Assembly: GCA_964572045.1 (NCBI GenBank)
Contig: CAZNEI010000004.1
Coordinates: 1 to 64,000 of the forward strand
Direction: 5' to 3'
Length of the DNA: 64,000 nucleotides
Origin: CBDCKR01 sp964572045
GTDB lineage: Bacteria; Gemmatimonadota; Gemmatimonadetes; Longimicrobiales; Gaopeijiaceae
Part shown: positions 17,816 to 27,065 of the stretch, one piece after another
How the letters are laid out: each line of letters begins with the position of its first letter
Position numbering within the stretch: position 1 is the stretch's first letter
The notes under the pieces: generated by a model
Seen by the model: only the letters and a program-made list of their open reading frames with translations
What the model was told of the DNA's origin: nothing
Databases searched by the model: none
Translations under genes and position numbers: made by a program

Positions 17816-17862
17816 GAGCGATCGGGGCCCGAGTCCGTCGGAGCCGAAGGGACCGGACCCGT
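17803..17862 (+). repeat. Inverted repeat spanning the SPOR gene stop codon
   Basis: ACGGGTCCG (17803-17811) and CGGACCCGT (17854-17862) are exact 9-bp inverted repeats with a 42-nt GC-rich loop. The stop codon lies just inside the loop. No T-tract follows. It may form the 3' end of the holA operon transcript. Confidence 0.3.
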
Positions 17863-18105
17863 GCTCCAGTCGTCGAGACGGCTCTCCGGCGGAGCCCTTG
17901 AGCCTTGGGTGCAGCGCGGGCATCAATCCCGGCCTGGATCGCCGCCATGCGCTGTAGCCTGAAGATGCCCCAAGCGGGCCACCTCGATGCGCTGCGGCGC
18001 GGGCCTCGGCGCCCCCCACCGCGCCGGCGGGTGGGTCGACGTCCCCGCCTCGCAGCCGATCCCGCAGGGCCTCTTTCGCAGCTCTCCGGGGTACTCTAGG
18101 CCGAC

Positions 18106-20721
18106 ATGGACCAGAGAAGATCCGGAGACCTCCAGGCGCCGCACGGGTCGGGCCTGCCGACGAATCCCCCCGCGGGTGGGGAGCGGGCTGCCCGTTCGAA
18201 CGGTGGGACGTACCCCCGAGTGGGCTCGCAGCCGGGACCGGCAGTTCTGGAGCTGCCCGTCGATGGACTCCACTGCGCCGCCTGCGTCACCTCCGTCGAG
18301 CGAGCCCTCACGGCGATCGATGGTGTGGAGGCCGTGAGCGTGAGCCTGGCCCGAGGCAGCGCCCGCCTGAATCTGGGTGCCCGGGCGGTCGAAGCGGCGG
18401 CCCTGACCGACGCGGTCGAGCGGGCCGGCTATCAGGTGCCCGTCCTCTCGCAGAAGATCGGCATCAAGGGGATGACGTGCGCCGCCTGCGTGCACCGATT
18501 GGAGAGGGTGCTCGCAGGTGTGTCCGGCGTGGCCTCTGCTGAGGTGAGTCTGGCTGGACAGTCGGCGGTCATCCGGTACGTGCCGGGACTGCTGGAGATG
18601 GACGCGGTGCGCGAAGCGGTCTCGGCCGCGGGCTATGCGGTGGATGCGGCCGCCGAATCGGAGGACCTCGACGAGACCCTGAGGCGCCGGGCCGAGGAGC
18701 GGGTGGCACAGGCGCGGGACCTGCTGAGGCGGTTCTGGGTGGGAGCCGCGCTCGGCCTCCCGGTTGTCGCCGTCGGGCACGCTCAGTTCATTCCGGGCCT
18801 CCAAGACGCCCCGATGGAGGTCATGCGGTGGCTCTGGGCACTGAGCGGCGTGCTGACCGTGCCGATTATGGTGTACGTAGGGGGTTCCTTCTTCGCGGGC
18901 GGGTGGGCGGCCTTCCGGAGGCGCAATGCCAACATGGACACTCTGGTGGCTCTTGGCACCGGTGCCGCTTGGCTTTACTCGACCGGAGCCATAGCCCTTC
19001 CGGGCCTCTTTCCCGAGGGCACGGCGCATCCATTCTACGAAGCCGTGGCGGTGGTGATCACCCTGGTCGTGCTGGGCCAGGCCCTCGAGGTCCGGGCCAG
19101 AGGGCGCACGTCAAGAGCAGTGCACCGGCTGATGGATCTGCGCCCCCTGGTCGCGCGCGTGATGCGGGCCGGGTCGGAGGTGGAGATCCCGGCGGCCGAT
19201 GTCCAACTCGGCGAGATCGTCGTTGTTCGGCCCGGCGAGAAGGTTCCCGTCGATGGCGCTGTCCTCGATGGGCGCAGCTCGGTCGACGAGTCGATGGTCA
19301 CGGGCGAGAGCATGCCGGCGGAAAAGGGGCTTGGCGATAACGTCGTTGGGGGCACGATGAACAGGTCCGGGGTGCTGCGTTTTCGCGCCGAGCGGGTGGG
19401 CCGCGACACCGTCTTGTCGCGGATCGTGAGCACGGTCCGAGAGGCGCAAGGGGCCAAGCCACCGATCCAGCGCGTGGTGGACGTCGTGGCCAGCTACTTC
19501 GTGCCCTCGGTGATGATCGTATCGGTGATCACGTTCACGGTGTGGTATACCTTCGGTCCAGAGCCCGTCCTGAGCCACGCGGTGGTGGTGGCCGTGGCCG
19601 TACTCGTCATCGCCTGCCCCTGCGCACTGGGGCTCGCCACGCCGATCTCGATCATGGTCGCGGTGGGTAAGGCGGCCGAGCACGGTATCCTGATCCGGAA
19701 CGGAGAGGCTCTGCAACGCGCCCGCTCGGTGGACACGATCGTTCTCGACAAGACGGGCACCGTCACGCACGGAACGCCCGTCCTCACCGATGTGAGACCG
19801 CTGGACGGGGTTTCGGAGGAAGAGCTCCTGCGGTTGGCGGCGGCTGCGGAGCAGGGTTCCGAGCATCCCTTGGCGCGGGCGGTGGTGCAGGGAGCCCGTG
19901 CCCGGGATCTCGATTCGACGGGGGGTCGCGCCGAGTCCGATCGCATATCCGACTTCGAAGCCGTACCCGGCCTCGGGATCCGGGCCAGCGTGGGCGGTCG
20001 GTCCGTCCTCGTGGGCACGGCGCGTTTTCTCGCTCAATGCGGGGTCGAAACCGAAGTGCTCGGGCCGTCCGCCTCCGAGCTTGCCGGGGCGGGGCGGACT
20101 CCGGTTCTGGTATCCTCCGAGGGACTGCCCTTGGGAGTGCTCGGGATCGCCGATCCGGTGAAGAAGGAGGCCGCCGCGGCGATCTCCCGGCTCAAGGAGA
20201 TCGGCCTGCAGGTGCTGATCCTCACTGGCGACCACGAGGTGACTGCACGGGCGGTGGCACGGGAAGTGGGGGTGGAGCGGGTACTCGCCCGGGTCCTGCC
20301 CGCCGACAAGGCCCGCCACGTCAAGGGCCTTCAAGAGAAGGGGCATACCGTAGCCATGGTCGGAGACGGCATCAACGACGCTCCGGCTCTAGCTCAGGCA
20401 GACGTGGGCGTCGCGATCGGCACGGGAACGGACATAGCGATCGAGTCGGGTGACGTGACGCTCATGGGCGGCTCCCTCAAGGGCGTGGTCGAGATGATGG
20501 AGATCTCCGCGGCCACCTTCACGAACATTCGCCAAAACCTCGTGGGCGCGTTCATCTACAATACTCTGGGCATTCCCGTGGCGGCAGGCGTCCTCTATCC
20601 GTTCGTTGGAATCCTCCTCTCGCCGATGATCGCGGGTGCCGCCATGGCGTTCAGCTCCTTGACAGTGGTCAGCAACGCCAACCGGCTGCGGCGCTTCACG
20701 CCCAGGGGCGTGGAGGCATAG
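18106..20721 (+). CDS. copA: Copper-translocating P1B-type ATPase with two metal-binding domains
   Basis: An 871-residue heavy-metal ATPase exporting Cu(I) across the inner membrane. There are two N-terminal HMA domains, with CxxC at about residues 57-60 (LHCAACV) and 125-128 (MTCAACV). Then come eight predicted membrane helices, the CPC transport motif at about 504-506, the phosphorylated Asp in DKTGT at about 548, SEHPLA, and the hinge GDGINDAPALA. CPC with paired CxxC domains points to copper rather than zinc. About 45 Pro/Gly-rich residues precede the first HMA domain, longer than usual. No CueR or CsoR gene or operator is visible nearby. A tiny membrane-peptide gene follows directly. Confidence 0.94.
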   Translation: MDQRRSGDLQAPHGSGLPTNPPAGGERAARSNGGTYPRVGSQPGPAVLELPVDGLHCAACVTSVERALTAIDGVEAVSVSLARGSARLNLGARAVEAAALTDAVERAGYQVPVLSQKIGIKGMTCAACVHRLERVLAGVSGVASAEVSLAGQSAVIRYVPGLLEMDAVREAVSAAGYAVDAAAESEDLDETLRRRAEERVAQARDLLRRFWVGAALGLPVVAVGHAQFIPGLQDAPMEVMRWLWALSGVLTVPIMVYVGGSFFAGGWAAFRRRNANMDTLVALGTGAAWLYSTGAIALPGLFPEGTAHPFYEAVAVVITLVVLGQALEVRARGRTSRAVHRLMDLRPLVARVMRAGSEVEIPAADVQLGEIVVVRPGEKVPVDGAVLDGRSSVDESMVTGESMPAEKGLGDNVVGGTMNRSGVLRFRAERVGRDTVLSRIVSTVREAQGAKPPIQRVVDVVASYFVPSVMIVSVITFTVWYTFGPEPVLSHAVVVAVAVLVIACPCALGLATPISIMVAVGKAAEHGILIRNGEALQRARSVDTIVLDKTGTVTHGTPVLTDVRPLDGVSEEELLRLAAAAEQGSEHPLARAVVQGARARDLDSTGGRAESDRISDFEAVPGLGIRASVGGRSVLVGTARFLAQCGVETEVLGPSASELAGAGRTPVLVSSEGLPLGVLGIADPVKKEAAAAISRLKEIGLQVLILTGDHEVTARAVAREVGVERVLARVLPADKARHVKGLQEKGHTVAMVGDGINDAPALAQADVGVAIGTGTDIAIESGDVTLMGGSLKGVVEMMEISAATFTNIRQNLVGAFIYNTLGIPVAAGVLYPFVGILLSPMIAGAAMAFSSLTVVSNANRLRRFTPRGVEA

Positions 20722-20732
20722 GAGTCTTGGAC

Positions 20733-20819
20733 TTGGATGTCGTTGTAGTGAACGTCGGGGCCGTCGGGGCCGTCCTATGGATCATCTGGTACTTCTGGCT
20801 GTCGGGGGAAGGGCGGTAG
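20733..20819 (+). CDS. 28-residue membrane peptide behind copA, resembling a cupredoxin anchor
   Basis: Starting 11 nt after the copA stop, with AGGAG at 20720-20724 placed 8 nt before a TTG at 20733, a short frame encodes one hydrophobic helix ending in WIIWYFWLSGEGR and then stops. An in-frame TTG at 20727 is closer to the ribosome site. The helix looks like the N-terminal membrane anchor of the small cupredoxin-domain proteins often found next to CopA ATPases, but the copper-binding cupredoxin part is missing: the frame after the stop does not encode it. It may be a truncated remnant or a genuine small membrane peptide assisting CopA. Confidence 0.45.
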   Translation: MDVVVVNVGAVGAVLWIIWYFWLSGEGR

Positions 20820-21156
20820 GGCCCTCCCCACGAGAGTGAAAAGGAGCGATTCCGGTCGCGGACCCTTGCCGGACAGGGCCGGAGATGCCGTCGCAATGGG
20901 CTGTCACGGCCGCGTGGTGCGACACGACATGCGCGGGGTCAGCGGCGGATGGTGCGTCCGTCCCAGCGCTGTGGCGAGGAGGACCGATCCGAGCCGAGCT
21001 GCGGAAACGTCGCGGGGCCGACGGACGCAAGTCTCGTCATGCGGGGCTGCCCCTTCAAGTGAGGTCTGTTGATCGGGTTCCGGAGGGCGGGTTATCCTAC
21101 GATGCGGGCCCCCTCCCGACGCTCAACACGGCCACGCCAGTCCCCCACCCCGCAAA
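20820..21156. other. Intergenic region upstream of mutS
   Basis: This 337-bp gap has no supported gene. If the short peptide upstream is a truncated cupredoxin gene, its lost domain should have been here, but no frame shows cupredoxin Cys/His/Met ligands. The distal part carries a candidate promoter for mutS. Confidence 0.4.
21069..21098 (+). promoter_or_regulatory. Candidate sigma-70-type promoter for mutS
   Basis: TTGATC at 21069-21074 (4 of 6 match to the -35 consensus) and TATCCT at 21093-21098 (4 of 6 to -10) are separated by 18 nt. The start of transcription would fall near 21105, giving a leader of about 50 nt before the mutS ATG. Confidence 0.35.
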
Positions 21157-23865
21157 ATGCCAACGGCTGACGATACGCCACTGATGCGCCAGTGGCGAGA
21201 GGTGAAATCCCACCACCGGGACGCCCTCGTCTTCTTCAGAGTGGGGGATTTCTACGAGCTCTTCTACGGCGATGCCGAAGTCGGCTCGCGCTTGCTCGGC
21301 CTTACGCTGACGTCCCGCAACAACGGGGCGGCCGCGCGCGTGCCCCTTGCCGGTGTTCCAGCCAGGGCCCTCGACGAATACGTCGCTCGTCTGATCAAAC
21401 TGGGCCAGAAGGTGGCGATCTGCGATCAGATCGAGGATGCAGCGGAAGCCAAGGGGATCGTGCGGCGCGCGGTCACCGAGACGGTCACGCCGGGAACCGT
21501 GCTCCAAGACACGCTGCTGGCCGCAACGCGAAACAACTTTGTCGTGGCTCTTACGGAGGCGACAGAGGAAGGCGTCGGCATGGCCACCCTGGACCTCTCC
21601 ACCGGCGAATTCTCGGTTCAGGCCGTGCCGCCCGACGAGCTGCGCGCGGAGCTGAGCCGATCCGATCCGACTGAGCTGCTGCTGCCGGGGTCTCTCGAGG
21701 GGGTGGCAGCGAGCGTCGACGCAGCACGCCCCGCCGAGGCCACCCGGAAGGGAGCGGGCAAAGGGGTGCCGGGGTCGGCCGAGGGGGGCGAGAGCTCCTT
21801 GGGCGATGCCTCGACCGACGTGCTCTGCACCTACAGGGACGATTGGATCTTTGGCTACGAGGCGGCGGCCGAGGAGATCAAACGTCACTACGGAGTGCAG
21901 GGTTTGGGCGCGTTCGGCTTCCAAAGGGACGATCGTGCGATCGTGAGCGCCGCGGGAGCTCTTCTCTCGTATGTCGGCGAGATCCGGCCGGGAGGCGCAG
22001 AACATGTGCGTCCGCCCCGCATCCTGCGGCGCGGCAGTGCCATGCTTTTGGACGAGATGACGTGCCGGAATCTCGAGCTCGTGGAGCCGCTACGGGCCGG
22101 CGAGGAGGGCGGGACCCTCATCTCGGTGCTCGATGAGACGGTCACGGCTATGGGGGCCCGCGCGCTTCGTCGCTCTCTGCTCCATCCGCTCGTGGACCCC
22201 GAGGCGATCTGGAGTCGACAGGATGCGGTGGAGGAGCTTCTCGACAAACCGGACGTGAGGAGACGCCTTCGCGAGGCGTTGAGCCGCATGACCGACCTGG
22301 AGCGGTTGGCCGGGAAGGTCGGTGCCGGGCGGGTCTCGCCCCGCGAACTCCTGGGCCTGGGCCGCACCCTGGCGGAGCTGCCCACGCTGCGCGCAGTAGG
22401 CGAAAGCGCTGACAGTGCTCTTCTGCAGAGCCTCGTCGGGGAGATCGACTTGCTCGAGGACGTCCTCGGGCTCGTGGAGGCCGCGATCTCACCCGACGCT
22501 CCGGGTGGACTGCAAGAGGGTGGCGTCATCCGTGCGGGTTACTCTGCCGCGCTCGACGAGGTCCGTGCGACGAGGGACGGGGCCAGGGACTTCATCGCCG
22601 CGCTCCAGGCGCGGGAGCGGGCCCGCACGGGCATCGCGTCGTTGAAGGTCGGATTCAACAGGGTCTTCGGATACTACCTGGAGATCACGAAACCGAACCT
22701 CGATCGGGTGCCCGACGACTACGTGCGCAGGCAGACGCTCGCCAACGCCGAGCGCTATTTCACGCCCGAGCTGAAGGAGTGGGAGGAGAGAGTCTTCGAG
22801 GCCGAGGACGGCGTGGAGAGGCTCGAAGCCGAGCTCTTCAAGGAAGTGCGCGGCCGAGTGGCCGACGAGGTGGCTCGCGTTCAGGATGCGGGCCGGAGGG
22901 CTGCACGCCTAGACGTCCTCACGGCCTTGGCCCACGTAGCCGAGCGGAGGCAATACGTCCGGCCGGAGCTGCACACGGGGTTCGACGTAGAGATCGTAGC
23001 CGGCCGGCATCCCGTTGTGGAGACGATGATGCCCGCCGAATCGTTCATCCCCAACGACCTCTCGCTCGATGACGGCGGACGCATCGTCATCCTTACGGGG
23101 CCCAACATGGCGGGGAAGTCGACGGTGCTGCGACAAGTGGGCCTCATCCACCTCATGGCACAGATCGGCTCGTTCGTGCCCGCGAGCCGGGCGAGCCTCC
23201 CCGTCTGTGACCGCATCTTCACTCGGGTCGGCGCCTCCGACAACCTGGCCCGCGGGGAGTCGACGTTCATGGTCGAGATGAACGAGACGGCCTCGATCAT
23301 CCACGGGGCGACCGCTCGGAGTCTGGTGCTATTGGACGAGATCGGGAGGGGGACGAGCACCTACGATGGCGTCTCGATCGCCTGGGCCGTCACCGAGCAC
23401 CTTCACGAAACAGTGGGCTGCAAGACCGTTTTCGCTACGCACTACCACGAACTCACCCAGCTTGGCGATCTGCTTCCCGGCGCGAAGAATATGAACGTCC
23501 TCGTCCGAGAGGTCGGCGAACAGGTCGTCTTCCTGCGTCGACTCGAATCGGGCGGAGCGGATCGCTCTTACGGAATCCAAGTGGCGCGCCTCGCGGGACT
23601 GCCCGCTGACGTCATCGCCCGCGCCACGGAACTTCTGACCGAACTGGAGGGAACACATTCGAGTGGAGGGCAGGGATTGGGCCGCTCTGGGGCGTATCGA
23701 CCCACGTCCGAGCCGCCACCCGATCAGCTGTCGCTCTTTGCGCCCGCGGAGCCGTCGATCGCGACGCGGCTCCGCGGGATCGATCCCGAAGAAATGACGC
23801 CGAGGCAAGCTTTGGAACTGCTGTTCGAACTCAAGGCCGAGTCCGGAACGCGAGACGTCGGGTGA
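21157..23865 (+). CDS. mutS: DNA mismatch repair protein MutS
   Basis: A 902-residue mismatch sensor. The mismatch-binding Phe-x-Glu lies in RVGDFYELFYGD near the N-terminus. The ATPase has Walker A GPNMAGKST at about 648-656, followed by the ABC signature region (ASDNLARGESTFMVEM), Walker B LLDEIGRGTSTYDG and the THYHELTQL His. The connector domain carries a Gly/Ala-rich insert at about residues 190-220. It binds mismatches as a dimer and recruits MutL; no mutL is in the window. The stop overlaps the start of a TonB-C lipoprotein gene by 4 nt. Confidence 0.97.
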   Translation: MPTADDTPLMRQWREVKSHHRDALVFFRVGDFYELFYGDAEVGSRLLGLTLTSRNNGAAARVPLAGVPARALDEYVARLIKLGQKVAICDQIEDAAEAKGIVRRAVTETVTPGTVLQDTLLAATRNNFVVALTEATEEGVGMATLDLSTGEFSVQAVPPDELRAELSRSDPTELLLPGSLEGVAASVDAARPAEATRKGAGKGVPGSAEGGESSLGDASTDVLCTYRDDWIFGYEAAAEEIKRHYGVQGLGAFGFQRDDRAIVSAAGALLSYVGEIRPGGAEHVRPPRILRRGSAMLLDEMTCRNLELVEPLRAGEEGGTLISVLDETVTAMGARALRRSLLHPLVDPEAIWSRQDAVEELLDKPDVRRRLREALSRMTDLERLAGKVGAGRVSPRELLGLGRTLAELPTLRAVGESADSALLQSLVGEIDLLEDVLGLVEAAISPDAPGGLQEGGVIRAGYSAALDEVRATRDGARDFIAALQARERARTGIASLKVGFNRVFGYYLEITKPNLDRVPDDYVRRQTLANAERYFTPELKEWEERVFEAEDGVERLEAELFKEVRGRVADEVARVQDAGRRAARLDVLTALAHVAERRQYVRPELHTGFDVEIVAGRHPVVETMMPAESFIPNDLSLDDGGRIVILTGPNMAGKSTVLRQVGLIHLMAQIGSFVPASRASLPVCDRIFTRVGASDNLARGESTFMVEMNETASIIHGATARSLVLLDEIGRGTSTYDGVSIAWAVTEHLHETVGCKTVFATHYHELTQLGDLLPGAKNMNVLVREVGEQVVFLRRLESGGADRSYGIQVARLAGLPADVIARATELLTELEGTHSSGGQGLGRSGAYRPTSEPPPDQLSLFAPAEPSIATRLRGIDPEEMTPRQALELLFELKAESGTRDVG

Positions 23866-24257
23866 GCCGCATCTCCCTGAACCGACGGCGCTGGAGGGCC
23901 GCCGCCGTTTGCCGGGCCCGATGGGCGGCCGCCCTTCTGGCCCCCGGGATCGTGGGTTGCGGGAGCGAGCCCGAGATCGAGGGCCCCTCCCCCCTTTCGA
24001 CATCGATTCGGATCCAGTATCCCCTGGAGCTCTGGGATCAAGGCATCGAGGGGCGCTCTGTCCTCAAGGTGCGGGTCACGGATCTGGGTGGTGTTGACAG
24101 CGTCGTGATCCTGGAATCGAGCGGGCACGCGGCATTCGACTCGGCCGCCGTCCGCGGGGTCCGGGCCCTCAGGTTCACTCCCACCCGGAGGGACGGAAGG
24201 GCGATCGAGGCCTGGGCTCACGTCCCCGTTGAGTTCTCGAAGGAACCACGCCTCTAA
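23862..24257 (+). CDS. Small lipoprotein with TonB C-terminal-like domain
   Basis: A 131-residue protein. The N-terminus is Arg-rich, then hydrophobic, and ends in the lipobox IVGC at about residue 33, so it should be a lipoprotein. The remainder matches the TonB C-terminal fold: QGIEGRSVLKVRVTDLGGVD, then FDSAAVRGVRALRFTPTRRD. No proline-rich spanner or classical N-terminal anchor is present, so it cannot act like canonical TonB reaching from an inner-membrane helix. The GTG start overlaps the mutS stop (GTGA), which couples its translation to mutS for no obvious functional reason. Confidence 0.78.
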   Translation: MSRISLNRRRWRAAAVCRARWAAALLAPGIVGCGSEPEIEGPSPLSTSIRIQYPLELWDQGIEGRSVLKVRVTDLGGVDSVVILESSGHAAFDSAAVRGVRALRFTPTRRDGRAIEAWAHVPVEFSKEPRL

Positions 24258-24319
24258 CACGGCGCGGCTCCGTCCGGAGACCGAGGTGCTGCAGGTCCTG
24301 CAACAGGACATCGATTGAT

Positions 24320-25711
24320 ATGAGCGAGATCCACTCCCGCCCCTACGGCAACGTCACCGAGGTGGTGGGCCGGACGCCGCTCATCCGGCTGAACAGCGTG
24401 GCCCGGGGCGTCCCCGGCACGATCTATGCGAAATGCGAATTCATGAACCCCGGGGGATCGGTCAAGGACCGCATCGGCCTCGCCATCGTTGAGAAGGCAG
24501 AGCGGGAAGGGGCGCTCAGGCCCGGGGGCACGATCGTCGAAGCCACGAGCGGCAACACGGGAGTCGCTCTGGCGATGGTCGCCGCCATCCGCGGATACCG
24601 CTGCATCTTCACAATGCCGGACAAGATGAGCCAGGAGAAGGTCAAGCTCCTGCGCGCCTTCGGTGCGGATGTCGTCATCGTGCCCACGGCCGTCCCTCCT
24701 GATCACCCGGACCACTACACTCGGAAAGCGGCCAGCATCGCCAGCGAGATCCCCGGTGCCATTCTCGCCGATCAGTTCTATAACCCGGCCAACCCCGAGG
24801 CCCATTACGAGACCACGGGTCCGGAAGTGTGGGAACAGACGAACGGAAGCGTCACGCACTTTGTGGCCGGGGCGGGCACCGGTGGAACGATCACCGGAGC
24901 GGGACGCTTCCTGAAGGAGCGGAAGCCGGACGTGGAGATCATTGGCGTCGATCCGATGGGCTCGATCCTCAGACACTACTTTGAGACAGGCGAAGTCGGG
25001 GAAGGTGAACCGTACAAGGTGGAGGGGTTGGGAAGCGACAAGATCCCCGGAGCGCTCGACATGAGCGTCACCGACCATTGGGTCACCGTACGGGACGCTC
25101 GGTCGTTCGCCATGGCGAGGCGCTTGTGCCGGGAGGAAGGGCTCTTCGCCGGGGGATCGTCGGGGCTGCTGGTGCATGCGGCCGTTGAGATCGCCAGGGA
25201 GGCCGACGATCCCGATGCCGTGATCGTCACGATGCTGTGCGACTGGGGCGAGCACTACCTGACCAAGCTCTACGATGACGACTGGATGCGCGAAAACGGC
25301 TTCCTTCGGCGCTCGCACCGAAGCGTCCACGAAATGATTGCGGAGAAGGGGGAAGAGGGACTCGAACTCGTCAGCGTGCAGCCCGCGACTCCCATACGAG
25401 TCGCGCTCTCCGCGATCACCTCGTTTCATATCTCCCAGCTGCCCGTCGTTCTGGAGGGCGAATGCGTGGGCTCACTCACGGAAGGCGATCTCATGGCGAG
25501 GGTCATCAAGGATCCCAATCTTCTGGACCGGCCCGTGGAGGTCGTGATGGACGCTCCTTTCCCGGTCGTGGACAGCCACCTCGACGCAGAGGAGGCGGCC
25601 CGGCTGCTCACACGAGAGAACCGCGCAGTGCTGGTGCGCGAGGACGGTGAGCTTACGGGGATTCTGACCCGCTACGATGTCGTGCGTGATCTGACGATGG
25701 CGAGGCACTAG
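24320..25711 (+). CDS. Cystathionine beta-synthase (PLP domain plus CBS pair)
   Basis: A 463-residue enzyme. Residues up to about 325 form the fold-type II PLP domain: GRTPLIRLNSV, the Schiff-base Lys in NPGGSVKDRIG, TSGNTGVALA and the phosphate loop GAGTGGTITG. The C-terminal 120 residues are two CBS modules (LVSVQPATPIRVALSAI; VEVVMDAPFPVVDSHLDAEE). This architecture matches cystathionine beta-synthase, which condenses serine and homocysteine. A cysteine synthase with a regulatory tail is the alternative. No cystathionine gamma-lyase lies nearby in the window. Confidence 0.88.
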   Translation: MSEIHSRPYGNVTEVVGRTPLIRLNSVARGVPGTIYAKCEFMNPGGSVKDRIGLAIVEKAEREGALRPGGTIVEATSGNTGVALAMVAAIRGYRCIFTMPDKMSQEKVKLLRAFGADVVIVPTAVPPDHPDHYTRKAASIASEIPGAILADQFYNPANPEAHYETTGPEVWEQTNGSVTHFVAGAGTGGTITGAGRFLKERKPDVEIIGVDPMGSILRHYFETGEVGEGEPYKVEGLGSDKIPGALDMSVTDHWVTVRDARSFAMARRLCREEGLFAGGSSGLLVHAAVEIAREADDPDAVIVTMLCDWGEHYLTKLYDDDWMRENGFLRRSHRSVHEMIAEKGEEGLELVSVQPATPIRVALSAITSFHISQLPVVLEGECVGSLTEGDLMARVIKDPNLLDRPVEVVMDAPFPVVDSHLDAEEAARLLTRENRAVLVREDGELTGILTRYDVVRDLTMARH

Positions 25712-25809
25712 ATGGATGTGGGCGCGGTCGGCTCCGCGAAGGCGTGGTCCGGGAGGTGGGCGCTGAGGACGGGGGCGCCCCGCCGAGCGCGGGCCGGGAC
25801 GGACCTCCG

Positions 25810-26820
25810 ATGAGGGTCGTCGTCCTGCTCGGCGGCGACTCGCCGGAACGCGATGTCTCACTCGTTTCTGGATGCCAGGTCGCGGACGCGCTGCGCCTCG
25901 CAGGCCACGATGTCGTGTGCCTGGATCCTGCAAGAGGCTTGATCAGCGAGCTGGGCGAGCGGGTCATCTTGGTGTCCGGCGTCAAGGCCCTTCCGCCGTC
26001 CGAGCTCGTGGGACCGGGGGGGGATTGGGTCTCCGGCGCCGCCCTGGCGACCCATGAGGAGATCGCTCGCGCCGACGTTGTCTTTCCAGCGCTCCACGGC
26101 GGCGTGGGGGAGGACGGCACGCTCCAAGCTCTGCTCGACGTCGCCAGGATCCGCTACGCGGGAAGCGGGATGCTCGGATGCGCGCTTGCGATGCACAAGG
26201 ACGTCGCCAAGTCCCTTCTTCGGGACGCCGGGATCGGCACGCCGGACTGGCGGGTGAACCCCCAGGCGGCTGTGGAATTGGAACGCCTCGGCTTGCCTAT
26301 GATCCGCAAGCCGGTCGCGGGTGGCTCTTCGGTGAGCCTGTCGATGCTCCAAACGGACTCCGAGGTGGCCTCCGCTGTGGCCGAGGATGTGGCCTCGCCG
26401 ATGATCTACGAGCGGTACGTCGAGGGCCGGGAGTTCACCGTCGGAGTCCTCGGGGATCGGGCCTTGCCCGTGGGTGAGATCGTCGCCGAGCACGAGCTCT
26501 TCGACTACGAATGCAAGTACCAGGCGGGGATGGCCGAGGAGGTCTTTCCTGCCGACATTCCGAGGGAGCTGACCGAAACCCTGCAGGCCCAGGCCCTGGA
26601 AGTTCACCGGCTTCTCAGGCTGCGCGACTTCTCTCGGGTGGACTTCATCGTGGACCGGGGCGGCGATCCCTGGTGCCTGGAAGCCAACGCTCTGCCGGGA
26701 CTCACGGGCAACAGCCTGTTGCCGAAGGCTGCCCGGGCCGGGGGCGTGAGCTTCCCTTCGCTGTGCGACCGCATCGTTCAGATGGCCCTCAGCCGGGCGG
26801 CGATCCCGGCGCCGCACTGA
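25810..26820 (+). CDS. ddl: D-alanine--D-alanine ligase
   Basis: A 336-residue ATP-grasp enzyme making the D-Ala-D-Ala dipeptide for peptidoglycan. Landmarks: VVLLGGDSPERDVSLVSG at the N-terminus, HGGVGEDGTLQALLD, the ATP-binding IRKPVAGGSSVSLSM, EGREFTVGVLGDRALPVGEI and the C-terminal LEANALPGLTGNSLLPKAA. I chose ATG 25810 because the family starts right there; the frame is open back to 25744 without homology. It lies about 100 nt after cystathionine beta-synthase and is followed by an intrinsic terminator. Confidence 0.95.
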   Translation: MRVVVLLGGDSPERDVSLVSGCQVADALRLAGHDVVCLDPARGLISELGERVILVSGVKALPPSELVGPGGDWVSGAALATHEEIARADVVFPALHGGVGEDGTLQALLDVARIRYAGSGMLGCALAMHKDVAKSLLRDAGIGTPDWRVNPQAAVELERLGLPMIRKPVAGGSSVSLSMLQTDSEVASAVAEDVASPMIYERYVEGREFTVGVLGDRALPVGEIVAEHELFDYECKYQAGMAEEVFPADIPRELTETLQAQALEVHRLLRLRDFSRVDFIVDRGGDPWCLEANALPGLTGNSLLPKAARAGGVSFPSLCDRIVQMALSRAAIPAPH

Positions 26821-26946
26821 CGGACAGCGCGTCCCTCGATCCGTACATCTCTTTATGCGGGTGCGGCGATTCGACTCACCCTCCGGGGGTCGGTACCCTA
26901 GCCGGCGCACGGGCCTGCGGCAGCGCTGCGGGAAGGTCCGATTTCA

Positions 26947-26996
26947 GCGGTTCCGGATCGGCTTCTTGCGTTTCGATACCCCGAACCGCATTTTTT
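26947..26996 (+). terminator. Intrinsic terminator after ddl
   Basis: GCGGTTC (26947-26953) pairs exactly with GAACCGC (26983-26989), with further partial GG/CC pairing inside, and is followed by an A and six Ts (26991-26996). This is the best Rho-independent terminator in the window. It separates the ddl operon from the DUF1592 operon starting at 27066. Confidence 0.7.
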
Positions 26997-27065
26997 CGCC
27001 GCGGACGGAGTGGAGGAGGGTCGGAGGCGGGTAAGGCGTTAAGGTCCGCGGGAGGAACCAGGCGC

